From positions 1-26,954 of the forward strand of contig DBRW01000019.1 in assembly GCA_002306075.1 (NCBI GenBank): a stretch of 26,954 nucleotides of DNA, written 5' to 3'. A program made the position numbers and the translations under genes. Shown here piece by piece: positions 1-7,061 of the stretch. A model generated the notes under the pieces. That model was not told the origin of the DNA and did no database searches. It saw only the letters and a list, made by a program, of their open reading frames with translations. The number at the start of each line of letters is the position of its first letter. Positions within the stretch are counted from its first letter, which is position 1. Source of the DNA: Synergistaceae bacterium UBA1358 (lineage in GTDB: Bacteria > Synergistota > Synergistia > Synergistales > Synergistaceae).

Positions 1-32
1 CCGAATGCTCTAGCCAACTGAGCTACAGCGCC
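1..32 (-). tRNA. tRNA, 5' half only (cut by window edge)
   Basis: Read on the minus strand, this begins with a 7-base acceptor strand GGCGCTG, then TA, a D-stem GCTC/GAGC enclosing AGTTGGCTA, and the first half of an anticodon stem (TTCGG). The window ends before the anticodon, so the amino acid cannot be assigned. It is the third tRNA of a minus-strand cluster and starts 8 bases after the 3' end of the initiator tRNA, so it is probably processed from the same transcript. Confidence 0.85.
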
Positions 33-38
33 AAATTG

Positions 39-114
<76 letters not shown>

Positions 115-139
115 ATTTTCAGCTGTTCCGTAGATGCGG

Positions 140-225
140 TGGTGCCGAGAGCGGGATTCGAACCCGCACGAACTTGCGTTCGCAGGATTTTAAGTCCCGT
201 GCGTCTACCATTCCGCCATCCCGGC
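140..225 (-). tRNA. tRNA-Leu (TAA)
   Basis: The minus-strand sequence folds as a class II tRNA. The acceptor is GCCGGGA/TCTCGGC, the anticodon loop CTTAAAA gives anticodon TAA, there is a long variable arm (TGCGAACGCAAGTTCGT region), and the T-arm is CGGG-TTCGAAT-CCCG. A long variable arm with a TAA anticodon fits leucine. The CCA end is encoded (140-142), unlike the neighbouring initiator tRNA. It is the first tRNA of the cluster, about 10 bases after the -10 box of a strong promoter. Confidence 0.95.
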
Positions 226-236
226 AAACAGGAAGT

Positions 237-264
237 ATTATACCAACAAATGCCTATCCGTCAA
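237..264 (-). promoter_or_regulatory. Sigma70-type promoter of the tRNA cluster
   Basis: On the minus strand a -35 box TTGACG (259-264) and a perfect -10 TATAAT (237-242) are separated by 16 bases. Transcription would start around position 230, a few bases before tRNA-Leu. The -35 box lies inside the last codons of the endonuclease III gene, so the tRNA promoter overlaps the end of that gene. This would let the tRNAs be expressed independently of the upstream genes. Confidence 0.8.
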
Positions 265-931
265 GACTTTTTGCAAACTGACACCATTTTTTTGCGTAAC
301 ATTTTCCGCATTCCGGCTTTCTGGCCGAACAGATGCCCCTGCCGTGCTCTATCATGTTGAGATGGGCCCCCCTAAAGCGTTCACCGGGAAGGGTGCTCTC
401 AAGATATTCCTGTATCTTGTCCGGGGGCATTTTTTCAGGTGCCCATCCCAGCCTTCGGCTTAACCTGGCAATATGGGTATCTACCGGAAAGGCAGGTACT
501 TCGAGATCGAATACCAGGACACATGCAGCTGTCTTGACGCCGACTCCGGGCAACGAAACAAGGAATTCCCTCGCTTCGGCCATATCCCAGTTTTTCAGCT
601 CGTCTATCGAGTAACTTCCGAATTTATCCTTGAGTATTTCAAGGATCTGTTTCATCCTTGCCGCTTTGGTTTCCCCCAGACCGGCCACCCTGATGAGATC
701 GACTATGTTTTCGACGGGAGCCTCCGCTGCCATATCCCACCGCGGATATTCGGCTTTCAGTTTTTCAAAGGCCTTGTCCCGGTTCCTGTCGTTCGTATTC
801 TGTGAAAGCAACGTCAGCATCAGCCCGTCAAGCGGGTCATCATGCTTCAGCTCGGGAGAGGGCCTTCCTTCATTGCCCCAGTGTCTTTCAAAGGCATCGA
901 GGATCTCTTTTGCATGGCGGGGCCTGTTCAC
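254..931 (-). CDS. nth: Endonuclease III family DNA glycosylase
   Basis: A base-excision repair enzyme expected to remove oxidised pyrimidines and cut the abasic site. The 225-residue protein has the helix-hairpin-helix LPGVGVKTA (about 127-135) with the family's catalytic Lys at K133, and the VDTH motif with catalytic Asp D151. It ends in a 4Fe-4S cluster signature, C201-x6-C208-x2-C211-x5-C217. The segment LTLLSQNTNDRN (39-50) resembles the subfamily common in archaea and thermophiles rather than the E. coli form (family knowledge, moderate certainty). The start is GTG, preceded by GAGGAG at 8 bases. It overlaps the stop of the Lon-like gene as GTGA, so the two are probably translationally coupled. 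The tRNA promoter begins inside its final codons. Confidence 0.93.
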   Translation of the reverse strand: MNRPRHAKEILDAFERHWGNEGRPSPELKHDDPLDGLMLTLLSQNTNDRNRDKAFEKLKAEYPRWDMAAEAPVENIVDLIRVAGLGETKAARMKQILEILKDKFGSYSIDELKNWDMAEAREFLVSLPGVGVKTAACVLVFDLEVPAFPVDTHIARLSRRLGWAPEKMPPDKIQEYLESTLPGERFRGAHLNMIEHGRGICSARKPECGKCYAKKWCQFAKSLDG

Positions 932-3489
932 TTGCCGGACTCCTCAAATATCGCGCTCTTCTTTTTATTCTTTTTACCTTTTGATTTCTTCTTGTCTTCA
1001 GGGGGATCGACCTTGTCCTGCATCTTCTTCTTGTGCCTGTAGGAACGCTCGATCCATGCCTCCAGGCAGGCCCTGACCTTTCCGTGTATGCTTTCCGCCG
1101 GGTATTCGCCGTTTTCGTCGGCAGTTCCGGCACTGACGTCCGTCAGTATTTCTATGCCCTCATCTATGGTCTTGACGCTCCATATATGGAACTTGCCCTT
1201 CTTTACAGCTTCAATGACCTCGTGGCTGAGCATCAGATGCTGTTCGTTCTGATGCGGGATCATGACTCCCTGTTCGCCTGTCAGCCCTGAAACTTTGCAA
1301 TTGCTGAAGAATCCCTCTATCTTTTCGTTTACGCCGCCTATCGGCTGTATGTTGCCGAACTGATCTACAGATCCTGTCACTGCTATGCCCTGCTTCAGAG
1401 GTACCCCGGAAAGCGCGGAGAGCAGGCAGTAGAGCTCTGTAGAGGATGCGCTATCACCTTCCACTCCGCCGTAAGTCTGCTCGAAAGTGATCCGTGCCGA
1501 CATCGAGATCGGGAAATGCTGCGCGTATTTGCGGCCAAGATAGCTTGAGAGGATAAGAAGGCCCTTGTTGTGTATGGGGCCGGTCATGTTTACCTCTCGT
1601 TCTATGTTGACTATTCCCTCCTGTCCCATGTATACGTTCGCGGTTATCCTGACGGGGGAACCGAAGCTGTGGTCAACGAGCTGGGCAACTGTAAGGCCGT
1701 TTATCTGTCCGACGGCGGATCCGGCAGTATCTATCCTGATGACACCGTCGCTGAAGCTTTCGCGGATCTTCTCTTCAAGAAGGTTAGAGCGGAATGTCTT
1801 TTCTTCTATGGCTTTTATCACATGGTCCAGACCGACCTGTTTTTTGCCTTCCATCTTTGCCCATGCCGTAGCTTCGACAAGTATTTCCGCGATCTTGTTG
1901 AACTGCGTGCAGAGCTTGTTTTGGTTTTCTACCAGGCGGGACGCCCACTCTATGACCTCTCCGACCGCATTGACGGTAAAATTCAGCTTGCCTTCGTGTT
2001 CAACAAACCCTGCAATGAAACGGGCGACCTGCATTTCGGATTCCTTCGTCCTCGGCATATCTGTATCGAAGTCAGCCTTTATCTTGAATATTTTCTGGAA
2101 CTCCGGATCGTAAATATTCAACAGGTAGTAGAGGTAGGGCGTGCCCACGACGACTACCTTCATGTCGATCGGTATGGCTTCCGGCTTGAGCGAAGAAACA
2201 GGTATGTAGCCCAGCTGTTCTCCGAGGTTTTCGATCAGAAGCTCTCTGCAGCGAAGCACCCTTTTCAAAGCGTCCCAGGACATGAACTGTCTCAGGAGCT
2301 CCTCGGCCTCCAATACGAGGAAGCCTCCGTTTGCCTTGTGCATCGCTCCGGGGGTGATCCTCCTGAAATCGGTGTACAGGTTCCCCTGGCGGCTTTCGTA
2401 CTCTACCTTGCCCACCAGATTGTAATAGACGGGATTTGTCTCCCTTATCACAGGGGCACCTTCGTTCGGGTTGTTTGAGACGAATGAGTTTACCTCATAA
2501 CGGGTGAAGTCCACCTCCGCTGCTTCGTCGCGTGCCGCAGCCAGGAAGGCGTTGAAGTTTGCAACGATGTCTTCCGTGAAGTCGTCGAACCAATCTTCAA
2601 GCTTTTTGTTCGGCGCATATTTTGCCCTGAGTTCGGAGAGTATAGGTCCTATCGCATTTCTGCATATCTGGCCCTCAAGTTCTTTGATCTTCTCCTTGAG
2701 GTCCTTCTCCCTCTCTCTGATGGCCCTGAGAGTCTCAAGTGTCTTCTGGGATATCTCCTCCGAGGTCTTCTGAAGTTTTTCCTGTTCTTCTTCCGACAGG
2801 TTTTCAAATTCCTCCTGCTGCATCTCCCTAAGGACCGGTTCGTTATTTTTCGTCTCAGTCTCTTCTGTCTGCTCTGCTCCGTTTTCCGGATCGGCTGGCT
2901 TTTCGTCGGCATCATTCAAAGGAGGGGCATATATCATGGGCAGGTTGACGAACCCCTGGGGGGTGCGTTTTATCGCGAAGTGCTTCTCTTCCGCCCATTT
3001 GCGGAGCTCTTCCATATACTTGTTGACCTCTTCCTGGAATGATTTGACCAGTTGGGCTTTGTTGTCTTCAAATTCATTGTTGTCAAATGCCTTTGCCAGG
3101 ACGGACTTAAGATCCTCTACAACATTCTCGGCATCCTTTGCAAGTTCCTTGCCTTTGCCGGCAGGAAGCCTTATCGCAAGCGGAGTTCCCGGCTCGTCAA
3201 AGTTATATACATAGACCCAGTCGTCGGGTGCCGGCATCGTTGCCGCACAGCGGGTGAGCTCCTGCATAGCGTATGTGGTCCTTCCGCTTCCGGGCTCCCC
3301 CACCATGAAAATGTTGTAGCCCTTGCTCTGTACTGACAGGCCAAAGCTTACAGCGTTTACAGCCCTTTCCTGTCCCACCAGCGCATCAAGCTTCGGAAGG
3401 GATTTGGTCGTCCTGAACCCCAGTGACTTGATATCGGCGGTCCGTCTTAATTTTGCAACCGGAAGTTTTTTATCTTCAATAAGGGACAT
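928..3489 (-). CDS. Lon-like ATP-dependent protease (AAA_32 plus Lon C-terminal domain)
   Basis: An 853-residue cytoplasmic protease of the family often called Lon-related putative ATP-dependent protease, related to E. coli YcbZ rather than to classical LonA. The P-loop is GEPGSGRTT (64-72), with Arg where most P-loops have Lys. A charged, coiled-coil-like insert follows (about 190-290, rich in Glu and Lys). The C-terminal peptidase domain carries the Ser-Lys dyad: S680 in GDSASS and K723 in GGVNEKIEG, almost the same numbering as E. coli Lon (S679/K722). The tail (about 143 residues after K723's neighbourhood) ends in a Lys-rich basic stretch. No N-terminal LonA substrate domain is seen. ATG start with GGAGG 7 bases upstream. 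It heads an operon with the endonuclease III gene. Substrates are unknown. Confidence 0.9.
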   Translation of the reverse strand: MSLIEDKKLPVAKLRRTADIKSLGFRTTKSLPKLDALVGQERAVNAVSFGLSVQSKGYNIFMVGEPGSGRTTYAMQELTRCAATMPAPDDWVYVYNFDEPGTPLAIRLPAGKGKELAKDAENVVEDLKSVLAKAFDNNEFEDNKAQLVKSFQEEVNKYMEELRKWAEEKHFAIKRTPQGFVNLPMIYAPPLNDADEKPADPENGAEQTEETETKNNEPVLREMQQEEFENLSEEEQEKLQKTSEEISQKTLETLRAIREREKDLKEKIKELEGQICRNAIGPILSELRAKYAPNKKLEDWFDDFTEDIVANFNAFLAAARDEAAEVDFTRYEVNSFVSNNPNEGAPVIRETNPVYYNLVGKVEYESRQGNLYTDFRRITPGAMHKANGGFLVLEAEELLRQFMSWDALKRVLRCRELLIENLGEQLGYIPVSSLKPEAIPIDMKVVVVGTPYLYYLLNIYDPEFQKIFKIKADFDTDMPRTKESEMQVARFIAGFVEHEGKLNFTVNAVGEVIEWASRLVENQNKLCTQFNKIAEILVEATAWAKMEGKKQVGLDHVIKAIEEKTFRSNLLEEKIRESFSDGVIRIDTAGSAVGQINGLTVAQLVDHSFGSPVRITANVYMGQEGIVNIEREVNMTGPIHNKGLLILSSYLGRKYAQHFPISMSARITFEQTYGGVEGDSASSTELYCLLSALSGVPLKQGIAVTGSVDQFGNIQPIGGVNEKIEGFFSNCKVSGLTGEQGVMIPHQNEQHLMLSHEVIEAVKKGKFHIWSVKTIDEGIEILTDVSAGTADENGEYPAESIHGKVRACLEAWIERSYRHKKKMQDKVDPPEDKKKSKGKKNKKKSAIFEESGK

Positions 3490-3518
3490 GCTGCAGCCTC
3501 CTCGAAAACTACAAAATA

Positions 3519-3547
3519 TGCATATTTGAGTTCAAAATACCTGTCAA
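3519..3547 (-). promoter_or_regulatory. Candidate promoter of the Lon-like gene, with palindrome
   Basis: A perfect -35 TTGACA (3542-3547, minus strand) is followed after 17 bases by a poor -10, TATGCA (3519-3524). The -10 lies inside a perfect 14-base palindrome AAATATGCATATTT (3514-3527), which could be an operator. The rest of the 3490-3814 gap holds the cold-shock gene's terminator and otherwise nothing I recognise. Confidence 0.5.
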
Positions 3548-3724
3548 CAATAGACGAAATCATGCGTTTTAGGCAAGGGGCAATTTACATAAATTACGGT
3601 GGAAATATTAAACATTGAAGGGGCGGACCCGATATCCTAAGAAGCAGATAGGCGCCGGATCTCAAGTAAGTGGCTCTGTTTTTGATCCCTTACAGCAACC
3701 TGCAATGTCTTTTAACTCAAAGGC

Positions 3725-3763
3725 AAATAAAAAGGAAGACAACGAGTCTCCTCGCTGTCTTCC
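3725..3763 (-). terminator. Rho-independent terminator of the cold-shock gene
   Basis: On the minus strand, GGAAGACAGCGAG (3751-3763) pairs with CTCGTTGTCTTCC (3734-3746) across a 4-base loop with one G-T wobble. It is followed by TTTTTATTT. It lies about 50 bases after the cold-shock stop codon and is a textbook intrinsic terminator. Confidence 0.92.
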
Positions 3764-3814
3764 TTCAATAGTCTATTTCCTTAATTATTAAAGAAATACG
3801 CTCGCTAGCCTAGG

Positions 3815-4018
3815 CTAGATCTTCTCGACGTCAGAAGCCTGGGGGCCTTTGCTGCCCTGTGTGATCTCGAAGGATACCTTCTGACCTTCATCAAGGGTTT
3901 TGAATCCGTCGCCCTGGATGGCGCTGAAATGTACAAAGACATCATTGCCTTCATCTGTGGTGATAAAACCATAACCCTTAGTTGCGTTGAACCACTTTAC
4001 TGTACCGTTGCTTTTCAA
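3815..4018 (-). CDS. csp: Cold-shock domain protein (CspA family)
   Basis: A small single-domain OB-fold protein that binds single-stranded RNA or DNA and acts as an RNA chaperone. RNP1 (KGYGFI) and RNP2 (VFVHF) are both intact, and the NGTVKWFNATKGYGFI start is typical. The frame stays open to 4033, but a GGAGG (4026-4030) lies inside that extension. A TTG start at 4018, 7 bases after GGAGG, gives the normal 67-residue length, so I chose TTG. The gene is monocistronic, with its own promoter and terminator, and is divergent from clpB. Name and family are certain; whether it is cold-induced cannot be read from sequence. Confidence 0.95.
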   Translation of the reverse strand: MKSNGTVKWFNATKGYGFITTDEGNDVFVHFSAIQGDGFKTLDEGQKVSFEITQGSKGPQASDVEKI

Positions 4019-4072
4019 TGTGTTGCCTCCCAACAGGAAATATTGTAATCGGAAATCTTATCCGACGGTGCA

Positions 4073-4101
4073 ACTTTAATCTTATCTGAGCTACTTGTCA
4101 A
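4073..4101 (-). promoter_or_regulatory. Promoter of the cold-shock gene
   Basis: Minus strand: -35 TTGACA (4096-4101, perfect), 17-base spacer, -10 TAAAGT (4073-4078). The predicted leader is only about 45-50 bases, short for a cold-shock mRNA. A small CGGA/TCCG hairpin lies in the leader. The long structured leader of E. coli cspA is not present. Confidence 0.75.
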
Positions 4102-4272
4102 GCACATTTGACTAAATATTTTCCATATTTTGCTAATTTTGCTGAAATATCAGAGATCTTTTTGAACTCTGAGTACATTATTAAATCAAAAGATATTAAT
4201 AAATTTTTAGACCAACATGCCTATTATCGACAATATTTACATGTAAATGGCCGCGAGCTCACCCGAGACAGA

Positions 4273-4300
4273 TTGTTTGATTTTATTTGACCTATATAAT
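4273..4300 (+). promoter_or_regulatory. Candidate clpB promoter with flanking GGTCA inverted repeat
   Basis: Plus strand: -35-like TTGTTT (4273-4278), 16-base spacer, perfect -10 TATAAT (4295-4300), about 55 bases before the clpB start. TGACC (4288-4292) and GGTCA (4311-4315) form an inverted repeat around the -10, and TTTGACC is the complement of the CtsR heptad GGTCAAA. No CIRCE element is present. The 4102-4358 segment is notably AT-rich and otherwise holds no convincing gene. Confidence 0.6.
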
Positions 4301-4358
4301 ATTAGATATTGGTCAGCATTAGTTAATCGGCTTGACAACGAACTATGGAGGAATTGCC

Positions 4359-6962
4359 ATGAATATGAATAAACTTACACAAAAATCACAGGAAGCATTT
4401 TACGGGGCTCAGAACATCGCCATAAAGCACGGCCATCAGGAGGTCGATGTCGAGCATCTGGCGCTTGCTCTGTTAAGTCAGGAAAACGGCCTTATACCAA
4501 AGCTTATCACCAGAATGGGGCTGCCGGCAGAGAATATCATAAACGCCATCGAGATAGAGCTCCGCAAAAGACCTCGTGTCTCGGGGGCAGGCCAGGAGGC
4601 CGGAAAGATATTCGTTTCCCAGAGACTCTCACAGCTCATTGTGAAGGCAGGTGAAGAGGCTGACGCGCTGAAGGATGATTATATATCCGTCGAGCATATA
4701 TTCCTTGCGATGCTGTCGGAAGGCCCCTCTGCCCCATCGGCAAAAGTTTTCTCTGCCTTCGGACTGAACAGGGACAATTTCCTCAAGACCCTGTCCGACG
4801 TCCGTGGCAACCAGAGGGTGACCACAGACAACCCGGAGGACACCTATGAAGTGCTTGAAAAATATGGCAGAGATCTGGTCAAGGCAGCCCGCGAGAACAA
4901 ACTCGACCCTGTTATCGGCCGTGACGAAGAGATAAGACGTGTGATCAGGATACTGAGCCGTAAGACAAAGAACAACCCTGTGCTTATAGGAGAACCCGGA
5001 GTCGGTAAGACCGCCATAGTCGAAGGACTGGCGATGAGGATCAACAGGGGCGACGTCCCGGAAGGGCTGAAGGACAGATCCATCTTTGCGCTTGATATGG
5101 GATCGCTTCTTGCGGGAGCCAAATACAGGGGCGAATTTGAAGAGAGGCTCAAGGCCGTGCTCAATGAAGTCAAGAAAAGCGAGGGACAGGTCATCCTTTT
5201 CATTGACGAACTGCATACCATTGTTGGAGCCGGGAAGGCAGAAGGTGCGATCGACGCAGGCAACATGCTGAAGCCCATGCTGGCAAGAGGAGAGCTGCAC
5301 TGCATCGGAGCGACCACGCTCGAAGAGTACAGAAATTACATCGAGAAGGACGCAGCGCTTGAAAGAAGATTCCAGCCCGTGCTGGTAGAGGCTCCGGATG
5401 TTGAGGATACCATATCTATACTCAGGGGCCTTAAGGAACGCTTCCAGCTGCACCACGGGGTGAGGATACAGGACAACGCACTGGTAGCCGCGGCTGTGCT
5501 TTCCAACCGCTATATATCGGACAGGTTCCTTCCGGACAAGGCCATTGACCTCGTCGATGAAGCATGTGCCATGATCAGGACGGACATCGACTCCATGCCC
5601 GCCGAGCTGGACGATGTCTCACGCAGGGTCATGCAGCTCGAGATAGAGGAAGCGGCACTTAAAAACGAGAAGGACAAGGCGAGCAAGGAGAGGCTTGAAG
5701 CCCTTCAGAAAGAGCTTGCCGACCTCAAGGAAAAGGCGAATGCCCTAAGGGCACAGTACGAAACAGAAAAAGAAAATATTTCTAAGGTCAGGAGCTTGCG
5801 TGAAGAGATCGAAAAGGTCAGACACGAGATCGAGAGGGCCGAGAGAGAATATGATCTCAACAAGGCTGCACAGCTGCGCCACGGCACCCTTCCCGAACTT
5901 GAGAAAAAGCTGGAGGAAGAGGAAAAGGCCATTGCTTCAGTCGGAACACGTCTGCTCAGGGAAGAGGTAACGGACGGCGAGATAGCGGAAATAATCGCCA
6001 AATGGACCGGAATACCCGTGACCAAGCTGATGGAGGGTGAGATCGAAAAGCTTCTGCACCTCGACGATGAGCTTCATAAAAGGGTCGTCGGTCAGAACGA
6101 TGCCGTTGAACTTGTTGCGGACGCTGTAATACGCGCGCGTTCCGGCATCAAGGACCCCAAGAGGCCGATCGGCTCATTCATATTCCTTGGCCCTACCGGC
6201 GTCGGAAAGACAGAACTTGCAAGGGCGCTCGCAGAGTCGCTCTTTGATTCGGAAGATAATATGGTAAGGATCGACATGTCGGAATACATGGAGAAACACT
6301 CTGTCTCAAGGCTGGTCGGAGCGCCTCCGGGATATGTCGGATATGATGAGGGAGGCCAGCTGACCGAAGCCGTAAGGAGACATCCGTATTCGGTCGTGCT
6401 TTTCGACGAGATCGAAAAAGCCCACTCTGACGTCTTCAACATACTCCTTCAGATACTCGACGACGGACGCGCTACGGACAGCCACGGCAGGACTGTGAAT
6501 TTCAAAAACTGCGTGATCATAATGACAAGCAACATAGGCGCGCAGGACCTGATAAACGGTATGGACACTTCGACCGGTGATATATCCGAAGCAGCAAAGG
6601 CGGATGTTATGTCCGCGCTGAGGAGCAAGTTCAGACCAGAATTCCTGAACAGGGTCGACGAAATAATATTTTTCAAACCGCTTCGGATGGAAGAGATAAC
6701 TGAGATCGTGAAACTGCTGCTGAAACAGCTCGAGGAACGACTAAAGGAAAGGAACATCACTCTCGAAGTGACTCCCGAAGCCCTTAATGTCGCGGCAAAA
6801 AACGGGTACGACCCTGTGTACGGTGCAAGGCCATTGAAGAGATATCTGCAAAAAAGGCTTGAGACTCGGATCGCCCGCCTTATAATAAGTGGTGAAGCTG
6901 CGGAAGGCTCGGTCATAAGAGTCGAGAAACAGGGAAACGACCTCGTGATACATGTAGAGTGA
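4359..6962 (+). CDS. clpB: ClpB disaggregase (Hsp100 chaperone)
   Basis: A hexameric ATP-driven disaggregase that works with DnaK to rescue aggregated proteins. In the 867-residue product the order is: Clp N-domain repeats (about 1-145); AAA1 with Walker A GEPGVGKT (211-218) and Walker B ILFIDELH (279-286); a full coiled-coil middle domain (about 418-530), which marks ClpB rather than ClpA or ClpC; and AAA2 with Walker A GPTGVGKT (611-618), VVLFDEIEKAH and the sensor-2 motif GARPLKR. The frame is open from 4332, but the ATG at 4359 has GGAGG exactly 7 bases upstream and gives the expected N-terminus. It is followed by a terminator-like hairpin and then htpG, suggesting a heat-shock pair. Confidence 0.97.
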   Translation: MNMNKLTQKSQEAFYGAQNIAIKHGHQEVDVEHLALALLSQENGLIPKLITRMGLPAENIINAIEIELRKRPRVSGAGQEAGKIFVSQRLSQLIVKAGEEADALKDDYISVEHIFLAMLSEGPSAPSAKVFSAFGLNRDNFLKTLSDVRGNQRVTTDNPEDTYEVLEKYGRDLVKAARENKLDPVIGRDEEIRRVIRILSRKTKNNPVLIGEPGVGKTAIVEGLAMRINRGDVPEGLKDRSIFALDMGSLLAGAKYRGEFEERLKAVLNEVKKSEGQVILFIDELHTIVGAGKAEGAIDAGNMLKPMLARGELHCIGATTLEEYRNYIEKDAALERRFQPVLVEAPDVEDTISILRGLKERFQLHHGVRIQDNALVAAAVLSNRYISDRFLPDKAIDLVDEACAMIRTDIDSMPAELDDVSRRVMQLEIEEAALKNEKDKASKERLEALQKELADLKEKANALRAQYETEKENISKVRSLREEIEKVRHEIERAEREYDLNKAAQLRHGTLPELEKKLEEEEKAIASVGTRLLREEVTDGEIAEIIAKWTGIPVTKLMEGEIEKLLHLDDELHKRVVGQNDAVELVADAVIRARSGIKDPKRPIGSFIFLGPTGVGKTELARALAESLFDSEDNMVRIDMSEYMEKHSVSRLVGAPPGYVGYDEGGQLTEAVRRHPYSVVLFDEIEKAHSDVFNILLQILDDGRATDSHGRTVNFKNCVIIMTSNIGAQDLINGMDTSTGDISEAAKADVMSALRSKFRPEFLNRVDEIIFFKPLRMEEITEIVKLLLKQLEERLKERNITLEVTPEALNVAAKNGYDPVYGARPLKRYLQKRLETRIARLIISGEAAEGSVIRVEKQGNDLVIHVE

Positions 6963-6979
6963 TCAGATCGTCGATAAGT

Positions 6980-7031
6980 TGATCTCCGGGGCTGCGATCG
7001 ACAGATGGTCGCCGCCCCGTGATCAGTTTTT
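6980..7031 (+). terminator. Probable clpB terminator (imperfect long hairpin)
   Basis: TGATC (6980-6984) pairs with GATCA (7021-7025) and CGGGGC (6987-6992) with GCCCCG (7014-7019), leaving a small asymmetric internal loop. An inner GCGA/TCGC stem can also form. GTTTTT follows. Some read-through into htpG is likely, since I see no good promoter between the two genes. Confidence 0.65.
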
Positions 7032-7061
7032 AAACCAAAGACAAAAGCAGGAGGATTTCGA

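Noticed and set aside
1570..2478. Long open frame on the plus strand, 302 codons, antisense to the Lon-like protease
   Set aside because: It lies wholly inside a confidently identified gene, has no ribosome binding site and its translation has no recognisable domain; it is a by-product of codon bias in the real frame.
4108..4290. 60-codon plus-strand frame in the AT-rich gap before clpB
   Set aside because: Begins at TTG without a ribosome binding site and overlaps the clpB promoter; its protein resembles nothing I know. AT-richness alone explains the open frame.
4034..4358. CIRCE (HrcA) operator before clpB
   Set aside because: No TTAGCACTC-N9-GAGTGCTAA or close variant is present.
4629..5456. 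275-codon open frame antisense to clpB
   Set aside because: Covered by the conserved N-terminal and AAA1 regions of ClpB; no start signal and a composition rich in Leu, Val and His typical of shadows.
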